Source of the DNA: Spirochaetaceae bacterium
Lineage (GTDB): Bacteria; Spirochaetota; Spirochaetia; Treponematales; Treponemataceae
Assembly (NCBI GenBank): GCA_017622135.1
Contig: JAGARR010000038.1
Span: forward strand, 1-56,158
Direction of reading: 5' to 3'
Length of the DNA: 56,158 nucleotides
Shown: one piece after another, positions 49,756 through 56,158 of the stretch
How the letters are laid out: each line of letters starts with the position of its first letter
Numbering within the stretch: the first letter of the stretch is position 1
Translations under genes and position numbers: made by a program
The notes under the pieces: model-generated
Told to the model about the DNA's origin: nothing
The model's input: only the letters and a program-made list of their open reading frames with translations
Database searches by the model: none

Positions 49756-52260
49756 ATGAGTGATATTCTTGATATTGGCCAAATGACAGAAGAAGATATT
49801 AAGCTTCAATATATTACTCCAGCATTGTTGGCAAAATGGGATATTAAAAAAATCACCATGGAGACAGCTCCTGTAAATAATTTCACGGATGGGAAGGTTC
49901 TCATTAAAGGAAATGTTCCAAGTCGTGATAAAGGGAAAAGGTGTGACTATGTTCTTTGGTATAATAAAGGGACTCCACTCGCGATTGTAGAAGCTAAAGA
50001 TAATAATCATTCAACATCGTTTGGTATGCAACAAGCCATTTCCTATGGAATTATGATGAATGTTCCTTTTGTCTATACATCAAACGGAGATAGCTTTTTT
50101 GAACACGATTTTACAACTGGGCTTGAAAAAGAATTTCCCCTTTCGGAGTTTCCCACTGCAGATGAACTTTATGCCCGATGGAAAGGTGTTGATGCAGAAA
50201 AAATAGTAGAAGTTGAAAGCCGGGAACAATATGAACTAGATGGCAATGCGAATGTGTACGATGTTCCCCTATGTTTTGAAGAAAAATTGTTGAACACGCC
50301 TTTCTATTCTGGTTCAAATTGTTATCCTCCTCGATACTATCAGCGAAATGCGGTAAATAGAACCCTTGCGGCAATTTCACAACAACAAACCCGAATTCTT
50401 ATTGCAATGGCAACTGGAACAGGAAAAACCTATACGGCTTTTCAGATTGTATGGAGACTCCTTGAGTCTGGAGCAAAGAAGAAGGTACTCTATCTTGCTG
50501 ATAGAAATAATCTCGTAGATCAGACTATTAACGGTGACTTTAAGCCTCTAGAAAAGGTGATTCATAAAATTAATTTCCACAAAGAAGATAAATCAAAAAT
50601 TTCAGCATATCAGGTCTATTTTGCCCTTTATCAACAGTTGGATTCCGCAAGGCACCGGGGAGAGGAAGTTGAAGAAACAGAAGCTGAAATAGAAGCAGAA
50701 ATTGCCAAATATAAAGAGTTCTTCAAACCAGATTTCTTTGATCTTATTATTGTTGATGAGTGCCATCGTGGGTCTGCAAAGGCTGATTCTCGCTGGCGAA
50801 AGATTCTCGATTATTTTAGCAGTGCTACACAGATTGGTATGACTGCTACACCAAAAGAAACAAAATATGTTTCTAACATCGATTATTTTGGAGAACCTGT
50901 TTACAGCTACAGTCTTAAACAAGGAATTGAAGATGGATTTCTTGCTCCATTCAAGGTAATACATGTTCGGACTAGTATTGATGACGGCTGGAGACCGAAA
51001 CGAGGTCAAAAGGATATTAACGGAGCAGAAATCGAAGACCGAGAATATAACCTTTCTGACTATGATTACAATATCATCATTCAAGATAGAATAGATGAAG
51101 TGGCTCGTGAAATTACAAAATTCTTGAAAGAAACAGACCGTATGTCCAAGACGATTGTATTTTGTCCCACAGAAGCCGCTGCAGAACGTATGCGAGTTGC
51201 ACTGAACAATTTGAATACTGATATGATTCTGAAAGATAAACAGGGAAATGTAAAGGAACAATATGTTGTCCGTATCACTGGAAGTGATAAATATGGCAAA
51301 GAAAAGCTGGATTATTTTATTTCAGTTTCGCAGCCCTATCCCGTTATTGCAACTACATCAAAGCTTCTTTCTACTGGAAGCGACTGCAAGATGGTAAAAC
51401 TCATTGTTTTAGATGAACTAATCAATTCAATGACAGAGTTTAAGCAGATAATTGGCCGTGGAACTCGTCTGAGATATGAAGAGGGAAAAACTCATTTTAC
51501 AATAATGGATTTTCGCCGTGTAAGCCGTTTGTTTGCCGACCCGGAATGGGATGGAGAGATTGAACAAGATGACGATTATAATCCAAATCCACAGCCAGAA
51601 ACACCTTCTGAGCCACAGCCAGAAGGCGAATGTGAGGGTGATTTTGGAAATGGCAGTGATGATGAGGGGAGCCCCAATGGTAGGAAAGAGATTCAGTTTG
51701 TTGGAAAAGGCAGCGTTACTGTACAGGTTCTACAGAGACTAGTTTCTATCTACGATACAGATGGCAAACTTCTGAAGCAGGAAAGCATCGAAGATTACAC
51801 AAAAGAAAGTATTCTTGGAACATATCAAACCCTTGAAAATTTTATCCAGACCTGGAATGAAGAGCAGAAGAAAGAAGTCATCCGCAATATGCTTAAAGAG
51901 CGTGGTATAGATTTAGAGCTCATTAAAAAAGATCAAAATATGATGGATGTGGATGACTTTGATTTTATCTGTCACATAGCATTTGACCAAAAGCCCCTGA
52001 CTCGTCGTGAGCGTGCAGAAAAGGTAAAGAAGCGAGATCTTTTTGGTAAATATGGAGAAGCTGCAAAAGAAGTCATCAATGCACTGCTGGATAAATATGC
52101 CGAACTGGGCATTTACGACATTGAATCAACTGAAATTCTCAAGCAGAATCCATTTACAAAGTTTGGGAAACCTGCTCGGATTGCAGCCTTGTTTGGGGGA
52201 AATGATAAGTATAGGGCCGTTATTCGTGAATTGGAGAATGAATTATATAAAATAGCGTAA
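49756..52260 (+). CDS. hsdR: Type I restriction enzyme R subunit
   Basis: 834 aa. N-terminal nuclease domain (HSDR_N type): CDYVLWYNKGTPLAIVEAKD holds the D...ExK site. SF2 helicase: Walker A MATGTGKTYTAFQ, DECH box IIVDECHRGSAK, motif III GMTATPKE, motif VI IIGRGTRLRYEEG. The C-terminal part (about 660-834) is helical (EcoEI_R_C-like). It cleaves unmodified DNA and translocates it. The codons are AT-rich compared with the genes before 48 kb, suggesting transfer. The ribosome binding site is GAGG. It is followed by a GxxExxY cassette and then hsdM. Confidence 0.95.
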   Translation: MSDILDIGQMTEEDIKLQYITPALLAKWDIKKITMETAPVNNFTDGKVLIKGNVPSRDKGKRCDYVLWYNKGTPLAIVEAKDNNHSTSFGMQQAISYGIMMNVPFVYTSNGDSFFEHDFTTGLEKEFPLSEFPTADELYARWKGVDAEKIVEVESREQYELDGNANVYDVPLCFEEKLLNTPFYSGSNCYPPRYYQRNAVNRTLAAISQQQTRILIAMATGTGKTYTAFQIVWRLLESGAKKKVLYLADRNNLVDQTINGDFKPLEKVIHKINFHKEDKSKISAYQVYFALYQQLDSARHRGEEVEETEAEIEAEIAKYKEFFKPDFFDLIIVDECHRGSAKADSRWRKILDYFSSATQIGMTATPKETKYVSNIDYFGEPVYSYSLKQGIEDGFLAPFKVIHVRTSIDDGWRPKRGQKDINGAEIEDREYNLSDYDYNIIIQDRIDEVAREITKFLKETDRMSKTIVFCPTEAAAERMRVALNNLNTDMILKDKQGNVKEQYVVRITGSDKYGKEKLDYFISVSQPYPVIATTSKLLSTGSDCKMVKLIVLDELINSMTEFKQIIGRGTRLRYEEGKTHFTIMDFRRVSRLFADPEWDGEIEQDDDYNPNPQPETPSEPQPEGECEGDFGNGSDDEGSPNGRKEIQFVGKGSVTVQVLQRLVSIYDTDGKLLKQESIEDYTKESILGTYQTLENFIQTWNEEQKKEVIRNMLKERGIDLELIKKDQNMMDVDDFDFICHIAFDQKPLTRRERAEKVKKRDLFGKYGEAAKEVINALLDKYAELGIYDIESTEILKQNPFTKFGKPARIAALFGGNDKYRAVIRELENELYKIA

Positions 52261-52266
52261 GGTGTG

Positions 52267-52300
52267 TCACACGGATTTGTAGATTCCTACGGAATCTACG
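52267..52300 (+). repeat. Left hairpin element of the GxxExxY cassette
   Basis: TCACACG, then GATTT (52274-52278), stem GTAGATTCC, loop TAC, stem GGAATCTAC (52279-52299). It starts 6 nt after the hsdR stop. The same framework occurs in reverse orientation after the GxxExxY gene. Confidence 0.8.
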
Positions 52301-52311
52301 TGGAGAGGTAA

Positions 52312-52701
52312 ATGTTGAAATTTGAGGAAGAAACTAGAAAAATTATCAGTGCTTGTATGGAAGTTCATAATGAACTGAAAAATGGTTTCCTTGAACCTGT
52401 ATATCAGGAAGCTCTTGAATGTGAGTTTAAAATACAAAGAATACCTTACGAGAGAGAAAAGAAACTTAATATCATTTATAAGGGAACAAAACTTGCAAAA
52501 GAATATTTTGCTGATTTTTACTGCTATAACAATATAATTGTGGAATTAAAAGCGGTTTCAAAGTTGGGAAATGAGCATAAATCACAAGTAATAAATTATT
52601 TAAAAGCCGTAAATAAAGAAATAGGATTGTTAATTAATTTTGGAAAAGCTTCACTTCAATGGGAGCGTATTTCAATATTTGGATTAACTAAAGAACAATA
52701 A
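52312..52701 (+). CDS. GxxExxY protein (PD-(D/E)XK-like)
   Basis: 129 aa. The motif that names the family is in NGFLEPVYQEAL (GFLEPVY). A PD-(D/E)XK-type core follows: ADFYCYNNIIVELKAV (D, then ELK), then QVINYLKAVNKEIGLLINFG. The length is normal for the family. The function is unknown; members are often found alone in mobile contexts. The gene lies between hsdR and hsdM and is tightly framed by two inverted hairpin elements: the left ends about 11 nt before the ATG, the right starts 1 nt after the stop. Confidence 0.9.
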   Translation: MLKFEEETRKIISACMEVHNELKNGFLEPVYQEALECEFKIQRIPYEREKKLNIIYKGTKLAKEYFADFYCYNNIIVELKAVSKLGNEHKSQVINYLKAVNKEIGLLINFGKASLQWERISIFGLTKEQ

Positions 52702-52702
52702 A

Positions 52703-52738
52703 GGCGTGTTTTACGTAGTAAAACACAAATCTGTGTGA
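52703..52738 (-). repeat. Right hairpin element of the GxxExxY cassette
   Basis: Read on the minus strand: TCACACA, GATTT, stem GTGTTTTAC, loop TAC, stem GTAAAACAC, then GCC. The framework is the same as in the left element, but four base pairs of the stem differ and each is compensated on the other arm. Confidence 0.8.
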
Positions 52739-52760
52739 TAATATAAAGGAATGAATAAAT

Positions 52761-54251
52761 ATGGGCAACTTAAGTGGTTTTGTAAAAAGAGTCCGTGATG
52801 TAATGCGGAACGATGCCGGCATAAATGGTGATGCCCAGAGAATTGAGCAGATTGCATGGATGCTTTTCTTAAAAGTATATGACTCAAAAGAAGAGGATTG
52901 GGAATTTGAGGATGAAAAATATGAATCCATAATTCCAGAAAACTTACGGTGGAGAAACTGGGCGCATACAGAAAATAAAAATGAAGGTTTGACTGGAGAC
53001 CACCTTTTGAACTTTGTGAATAATGACTTGTTTCCCATGCTTAAAAAACTGGAAATTTCACCAGATACCCCAATTCGCCAGAGTATTGTTCGTACAACCT
53101 TTGAAGATGCAAACAATTATATGAAAGATGGAGTGCTTCTCCGTCAGATTATCAATATTATTGATGAACTTGATTTTGGAAGCTATGAAGAAACCCATGC
53201 CTTTGGTGAGATTTACGAAACAATATTAAAAGAACTCCAAAGTGCAGGGAGTGCTGGTGAGTTTTATACACCTCGTGCAGTAACTGCTTTTATGGCAAAA
53301 ATGATTAAACCACAAATTGGCCAGACAATGGCTGACTTTGCCTGTGGAACTGGAGGCTTTCTTTCTAGCTGGATTAAGGAACTAGAAGATATAAAGGAGG
53401 CAAAGGGGGTTATCTCCAATGAAGAGTCAGAGAAATTGTACAATTCAATTTACGCAGTTGAAAAAAAGCAGTTTCCCTACATGCTCTGTGTAACAAATAT
53501 GTTGCTGCATGGAATCGATAATCCTATGATTTTCCATGATAATTCCCTGACAAAGAAACTTTTGGACTACACAGAAAAAGATGCCTTTGACGTTATCTTG
53601 ATGAATCCGCCCTATGGAGGAAGTGAAAAGGAAGACATTAAGCAAAACTTCCCCGCTGACCTTAAATCAAGCGAAACAGCAGATCTTTTTATAGCAGTTA
53701 TTTTGTATCGCTTAAAGAAAAATGGTCGTGCCGCTGTCATTATTCCTGATGGATTTTTGTTCGGAAATGATAACGCAAAGGTAAATCTCAAGAAGAAGCT
53801 GCTGTCAGATTATAATCTACATACTGTGGTTCGGTTGCCACAGAGTGTTTTTTCGCCATACACAAGCATTACAACAAATATTCTCTTTTTCAATAATGAA
53901 GAACCCTCTGGCACCACATGGTTCTATCGGGTGGATATGCCCCAGGGAATAAAGCATTTTTCTAAAACCAAGCCCATGAAGCTTGGTGATTTTGACGACT
54001 GTGTTGCCTGGTGGGACAACCGCACAGAAATCATTGATGCAGAGGGAAATCCCAAGGCAAAATGCTTTACCTCTCAAGAACTTATAGAAGGTGGCTATAA
54101 CCTTGATCTTTGCGGTTATCCTCACGAGGAAGAAGAAATCTTAAGCATAAAAGAGACAATTCAGAATTACAAAAAGCATAGTGAAGCTGTAGAAGAAAAA
54201 ATCAATGCAACACTAGCAAAAATCACTGAAATTCTTGGAATTGATTTGTAG
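52761..54251 (+). CDS. hsdM: Type I restriction-modification DNA adenine methyltransferase
   Basis: 496 aa. N-terminal HsdM_N helices (VRDVMRNDAGINGDAQRIEQ, WMLFLKVYD). SAM motif I MADFACGTGGFLSSW and catalytic motif IV VILMNPPYGG (NPPY) for N6-adenine. The motif GEFYTPRAV precedes them, as usual. It needs an S subunit for sequence recognition, but none is visible downstream to the window end. Ribosome binding site AAGGA. The C-terminus is coiled (EAVEEKINATLAKITEILGI). Confidence 0.96.
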   Translation: MGNLSGFVKRVRDVMRNDAGINGDAQRIEQIAWMLFLKVYDSKEEDWEFEDEKYESIIPENLRWRNWAHTENKNEGLTGDHLLNFVNNDLFPMLKKLEISPDTPIRQSIVRTTFEDANNYMKDGVLLRQIINIIDELDFGSYEETHAFGEIYETILKELQSAGSAGEFYTPRAVTAFMAKMIKPQIGQTMADFACGTGGFLSSWIKELEDIKEAKGVISNEESEKLYNSIYAVEKKQFPYMLCVTNMLLHGIDNPMIFHDNSLTKKLLDYTEKDAFDVILMNPPYGGSEKEDIKQNFPADLKSSETADLFIAVILYRLKKNGRAAVIIPDGFLFGNDNAKVNLKKKLLSDYNLHTVVRLPQSVFSPYTSITTNILFFNNEEPSGTTWFYRVDMPQGIKHFSKTKPMKLGDFDDCVAWWDNRTEIIDAEGNPKAKCFTSQELIEGGYNLDLCGYPHEEEEILSIKETIQNYKKHSEAVEEKINATLAKITEILGIDL

Positions 54252-54255
54252 ATTT

Positions 54256-54342
54256 GTACTAAAAATGCAAATTTTGGTACAAACTAAATATAGTGTGTAC
54301 CAAAAATATAAATTTTGGGATATAATATACAGTATATATCCC
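54256..54342. promoter_or_regulatory. Operator-promoter array before the nuclease gene
   Basis: Two related sites: GTACTAAAAATGCAAATTTT plus GGTAC (54256-54280) and GTACCAAAAATATAAATTTT plus GGGA (54297-54320), 41 bp apart. A third inverted repeat, GGGATATA...TATATATCCC (54317-54342), contains a -10-like TATAAT (54321-54326). The first site begins 5 nt after the hsdM stop. This looks like an autoregulated promoter for the gene at 54400. Confidence 0.6.
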
Positions 54343-54399
54343 AAAATCAACAAAAAGAGGACAAGATGGACGCCTGCATTGGGGTGCGATGGAGTATTT

Positions 54400-55566
54400 A
54401 TGAATATAAATGAAATGAACAATTTCTTTGTTAATATGAAGAATTTGTCTTCAAAAATGAATGAACTCAAGATAAAAACTCCTGGAACAATGAATGTTGC
54501 GGAGATAATGAATAGGCACCATCTAGAAAATCAGCATAGTAATATTATTGCTTTTTTAGTAAATCCTTCAGAAATTCATAATCATCCAGAATATGGTTCC
54601 TTGTTTCTGAATATGCTAAAAGAAAAAGGGTTGGGTATCGAAGGAAACGAAGTTTATAAAGTATTCCGTGAAAACTCAACAGATGAACTCAGAAGAATGG
54701 ACATTTTTATAGAAACAGATTCTGATTTTATTATTATTGAAAATAAAATAAATGCTGGAGATCAAGAAAATCAAATAAAAGATTATGTAGAGTATGTAAA
54801 AAAGCATTATGAAGTTTCAAACAATGTTTTTGTTTGTTATTTAACAAAGTTTGGAGTTGAACCCTCAGAAAAATCAATTACTAAAGAACAAGTGAATATA
54901 TTAAAGAAAAACAACCAATTTGTTTCTCTATCTTATTCAAACGATGTTCTAAATTGGCTAAGTCAGCTTAAAGTAAAAGAAAATGAAGAAGTCTTAAAAT
55001 CTGGTATAATTCAATATATAGATGTTGTAAAAGCAATATCAAATCAAAGAGAGGTAACCTTCAACATGAATCAAGAAATTGCTAAAGAATTGTTTTATGA
55101 ATATGGTAAATTAAGTCGATATGAATTGAAAAATAAATTACATGCAATTTATAGTTTTCAAAACAATATTCATTTAACTTTATTCATTAATTTTTTTAGA
55201 GATATTTTTAATGAAGGTAAGGGAAAAATTCAATTATTGTGCACCAATAGAACTGATTATCAAAATGTAAATGAATGGGAACAAGATGTTTTAAAAGAAC
55301 AACAGAGATTTGGTGTTCGATATTATTTTGAGAATGGTGATATGGTTGATTTTTTTATTAGAAATATGAATGACAAGAAATTCGTAGTGGCGGGGAATAA
55401 CAAAGATTGGGTTCATTATGAAACATGTCCGATAGAAGAAGAAGGTTATGATTATGCTGGGGAGTTTAATTCTTGGATTTTTGATGCAATTTGCGATATA
55501 AGTGGATGGGAAAAAGACACAAAATTATCGACACATATTGTCAAAAACTGGTTTGAAATAAAATAA
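54400..55566 (+). CDS. PD-(D/E)XK nuclease family protein (PDDEXK_4-like)
   Basis: 388 aa from the ATG at 54400 (GGAG 6 nt before). An in-frame start at 54235 would run through hsdM's end and the operators. The nuclease core at about 80-130 reads RRMDIFIETDSDFIIIENKI, with the D...ENK catalytic signature, then QIKDYVEYVKK. The C-terminal 180 residues are helical and then beta-rich (FVVAGNNKDWVHYETCP). It occupies the place where hsdS would be expected. Very AT-rich. It could be a restriction or defence nuclease under its own repressor-type control. Confidence 0.82.
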   Translation: MNINEMNNFFVNMKNLSSKMNELKIKTPGTMNVAEIMNRHHLENQHSNIIAFLVNPSEIHNHPEYGSLFLNMLKEKGLGIEGNEVYKVFRENSTDELRRMDIFIETDSDFIIIENKINAGDQENQIKDYVEYVKKHYEVSNNVFVCYLTKFGVEPSEKSITKEQVNILKKNNQFVSLSYSNDVLNWLSQLKVKENEEVLKSGIIQYIDVVKAISNQREVTFNMNQEIAKELFYEYGKLSRYELKNKLHAIYSFQNNIHLTLFINFFRDIFNEGKGKIQLLCTNRTDYQNVNEWEQDVLKEQQRFGVRYYFENGDMVDFFIRNMNDKKFVVAGNNKDWVHYETCPIEEEGYDYAGEFNSWIFDAICDISGWEKDTKLSTHIVKNWFEIK

Positions 55567-55604
55567 ACACATAACAAAGGTTCGTAGCCGACAGGCGGTC
55601 AAGT

Positions 55605-55645
55605 GAAGTGCACCCCGAAAGTTGGACAAATAAAGTTCAATTATA
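55605..55645. other. Possible IS3-family terminal repeat remnant
   Basis: AGTGCACCCCGAAAGTTGGA, followed by CAAATAAAG, reads like the terminal inverted repeat of IS150-type IS3 elements. No transposase of that family is present. RhuM homology ends where this begins, so it may mark an insertion or excision boundary. Confidence 0.4.
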
Positions 55646-55868
55646 GGAAGTGCATAATAAGTTACGTTGTAATTTTTTCCATCAGAGGCAGTTGTTCGGA
55701 AATTCCGAACAACTGAATTTTCAACTAATTCACCTTCTTGTAAAATATTTTTTATATGTTCACTTAATGTTGATTTTGCAGTTTAATAAAGTTCTCCCAT
55801 CTGCTGTTGGTTCATCCAGATAACGCCATCTTTTGAATAAAACTTAACATCAGCATTGCCATCGTCTG
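55646..55868 (-). pseudogene. RhuM/virulence-protein fragment
   Basis: On the minus strand the frame reads DDGNADVKFYSKDGVIWMNQ, then QQMGELY, an in-frame TAA, then TAKSTLSEHIKNILQEGEL and SVVRNFRTTASDGKNYNVTY. This is the N-terminal domain of RhuM-family proteins (normally about 330 aa). The TAA sits where a Gln codon is expected. Both ends are lost: upstream to the IS256-type element, downstream at the IS3-like remnant. Confidence 0.75.
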
Positions 55869-55921
55869 GATTGTGTCAAGTTTAGTTCGCAATTTTGTTC
55901 CTGAAAAAAGCCGCAAATCCA

Positions 55922-56158
55922 TCATGCTGCGTCAAACAGAATCTCCTTTTGAAGTTTTATTGAACCGGCATTCATATAGCAGCGCTCAGTCTGCCAGTCA
56001 TCTGAATACTCAAGCAAATAGCTTGTTATCAGTCTTATATAAGAATCCGTTGAGGGGAAAATGCCGACAACAGAGGAGCGCCTTCGAATTTCACGGTTGA
56101 GCCGTTCAAGGGTGTTCGTGCTTGAAATCTTGCGGCCGTCCAGTTCCTCGAAGGCATA
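55922..56158 (-). mobile_element. IS256-family (Mutator) transposase, C-terminal part (partial)
   Basis: The frame enters from the right edge and reads EELDGRKISSTNTLERLNRE, then IRRRSSVVGIFPSTDSYIRL, and continues with EYSDDWQ, ending at 55922. This is the conserved C-terminus of Mutator/IS256 transposases (NxLERLNREIRRR). The element's right end probably lies near 55870, where RhuM coding homology resumes. Whether the transposase is intact cannot be seen here. Confidence 0.88.

Overview
The window looks like chromosomal DNA of a Treponema-like spirochaete, probably an anaerobic gut or oral species. This rests on gene content, not on a database search: many Cys-anchored lipoproteins, a BspA-type leucine-rich-repeat protein, InlB-type repeat lipoproteins, class II GalT, a FliL-like domain of treponemal type, a DUF3798/DUF6672 ABC operon and NfnAB-like flavoproteins. 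Promoters are mostly TTGACA/TATAAT with 17-nt spacers. Most genes have clear Shine-Dalgarno sites, but a distinct subset has none.

Layout. 1-1315: a cobalamin riboswitch reading off the left edge, then a tRNA cluster (four Ser isoacceptors plus Arg-GCG), a structured repeat carrying a copied tRNA 3' end, and the SRP RNA. 1392-7245: surface lipoproteins (BspA-like, unknown, two InlB-repeat proteins), a YhiN/HI0933 flavoprotein and an XRE regulator. 7398-12386: four poorly known proteins, including a secreted repeat protein ending in a FliL domain and a transglutaminase-like lipoprotein. 12545-20538: housekeeping and small genes (dihydroorotase, two rhodaneses, an Rpn-type nuclease, slyX, mscS, nth, metK, a CBM48 protein, mntP, a NifX-like protein). 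20543-25622: a likely MCP-galK-galT operon. 25839-32292: a DUF4349 lipoprotein, luxS, a sugar ABC transporter without its ATPase, pdxA and rsmG. 32352-40743: an envelope group made of a TPR/Mrr-like protein, divergent from an Hsp70-SBD-like/repeat/LysM protein and a lytic transglycosylase, followed by NfnAB-like flavoproteins. 40928-46896: a truncated ATPase abutting a second slyX, then the DUF3798 ABC operon.

47319-56158 is an accessory region and is AT-rich from about 49.4 kb. It holds an HU-like/DUF4469 protein, a three-way-junction inverted repeat, an ImmA-XRE pair, a palindrome-rich operator region, hsdR, a GxxExxY gene bracketed by covarying hairpins, hsdM, a PD-(D/E)XK nuclease with its own operator array (no hsdS is visible), a RhuM pseudogene and the end of an IS256-family transposase.

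The strongest candidates for something undescribed are: (1) the GxxExxY cassette between hsdR and hsdM, whose flanking hairpins keep the same framework but have exchanged base pairs; (2) the Hsp70-SBD-like/LysM protein divergent from a TPR-Mrr-like membrane protein; (3) the secreted repeat-FliL fusion; (4) a set of apparently leaderless genes with a -10 box 6-9 nt before the start codon. No searches or folding programs were run; family names come from motif recognition.
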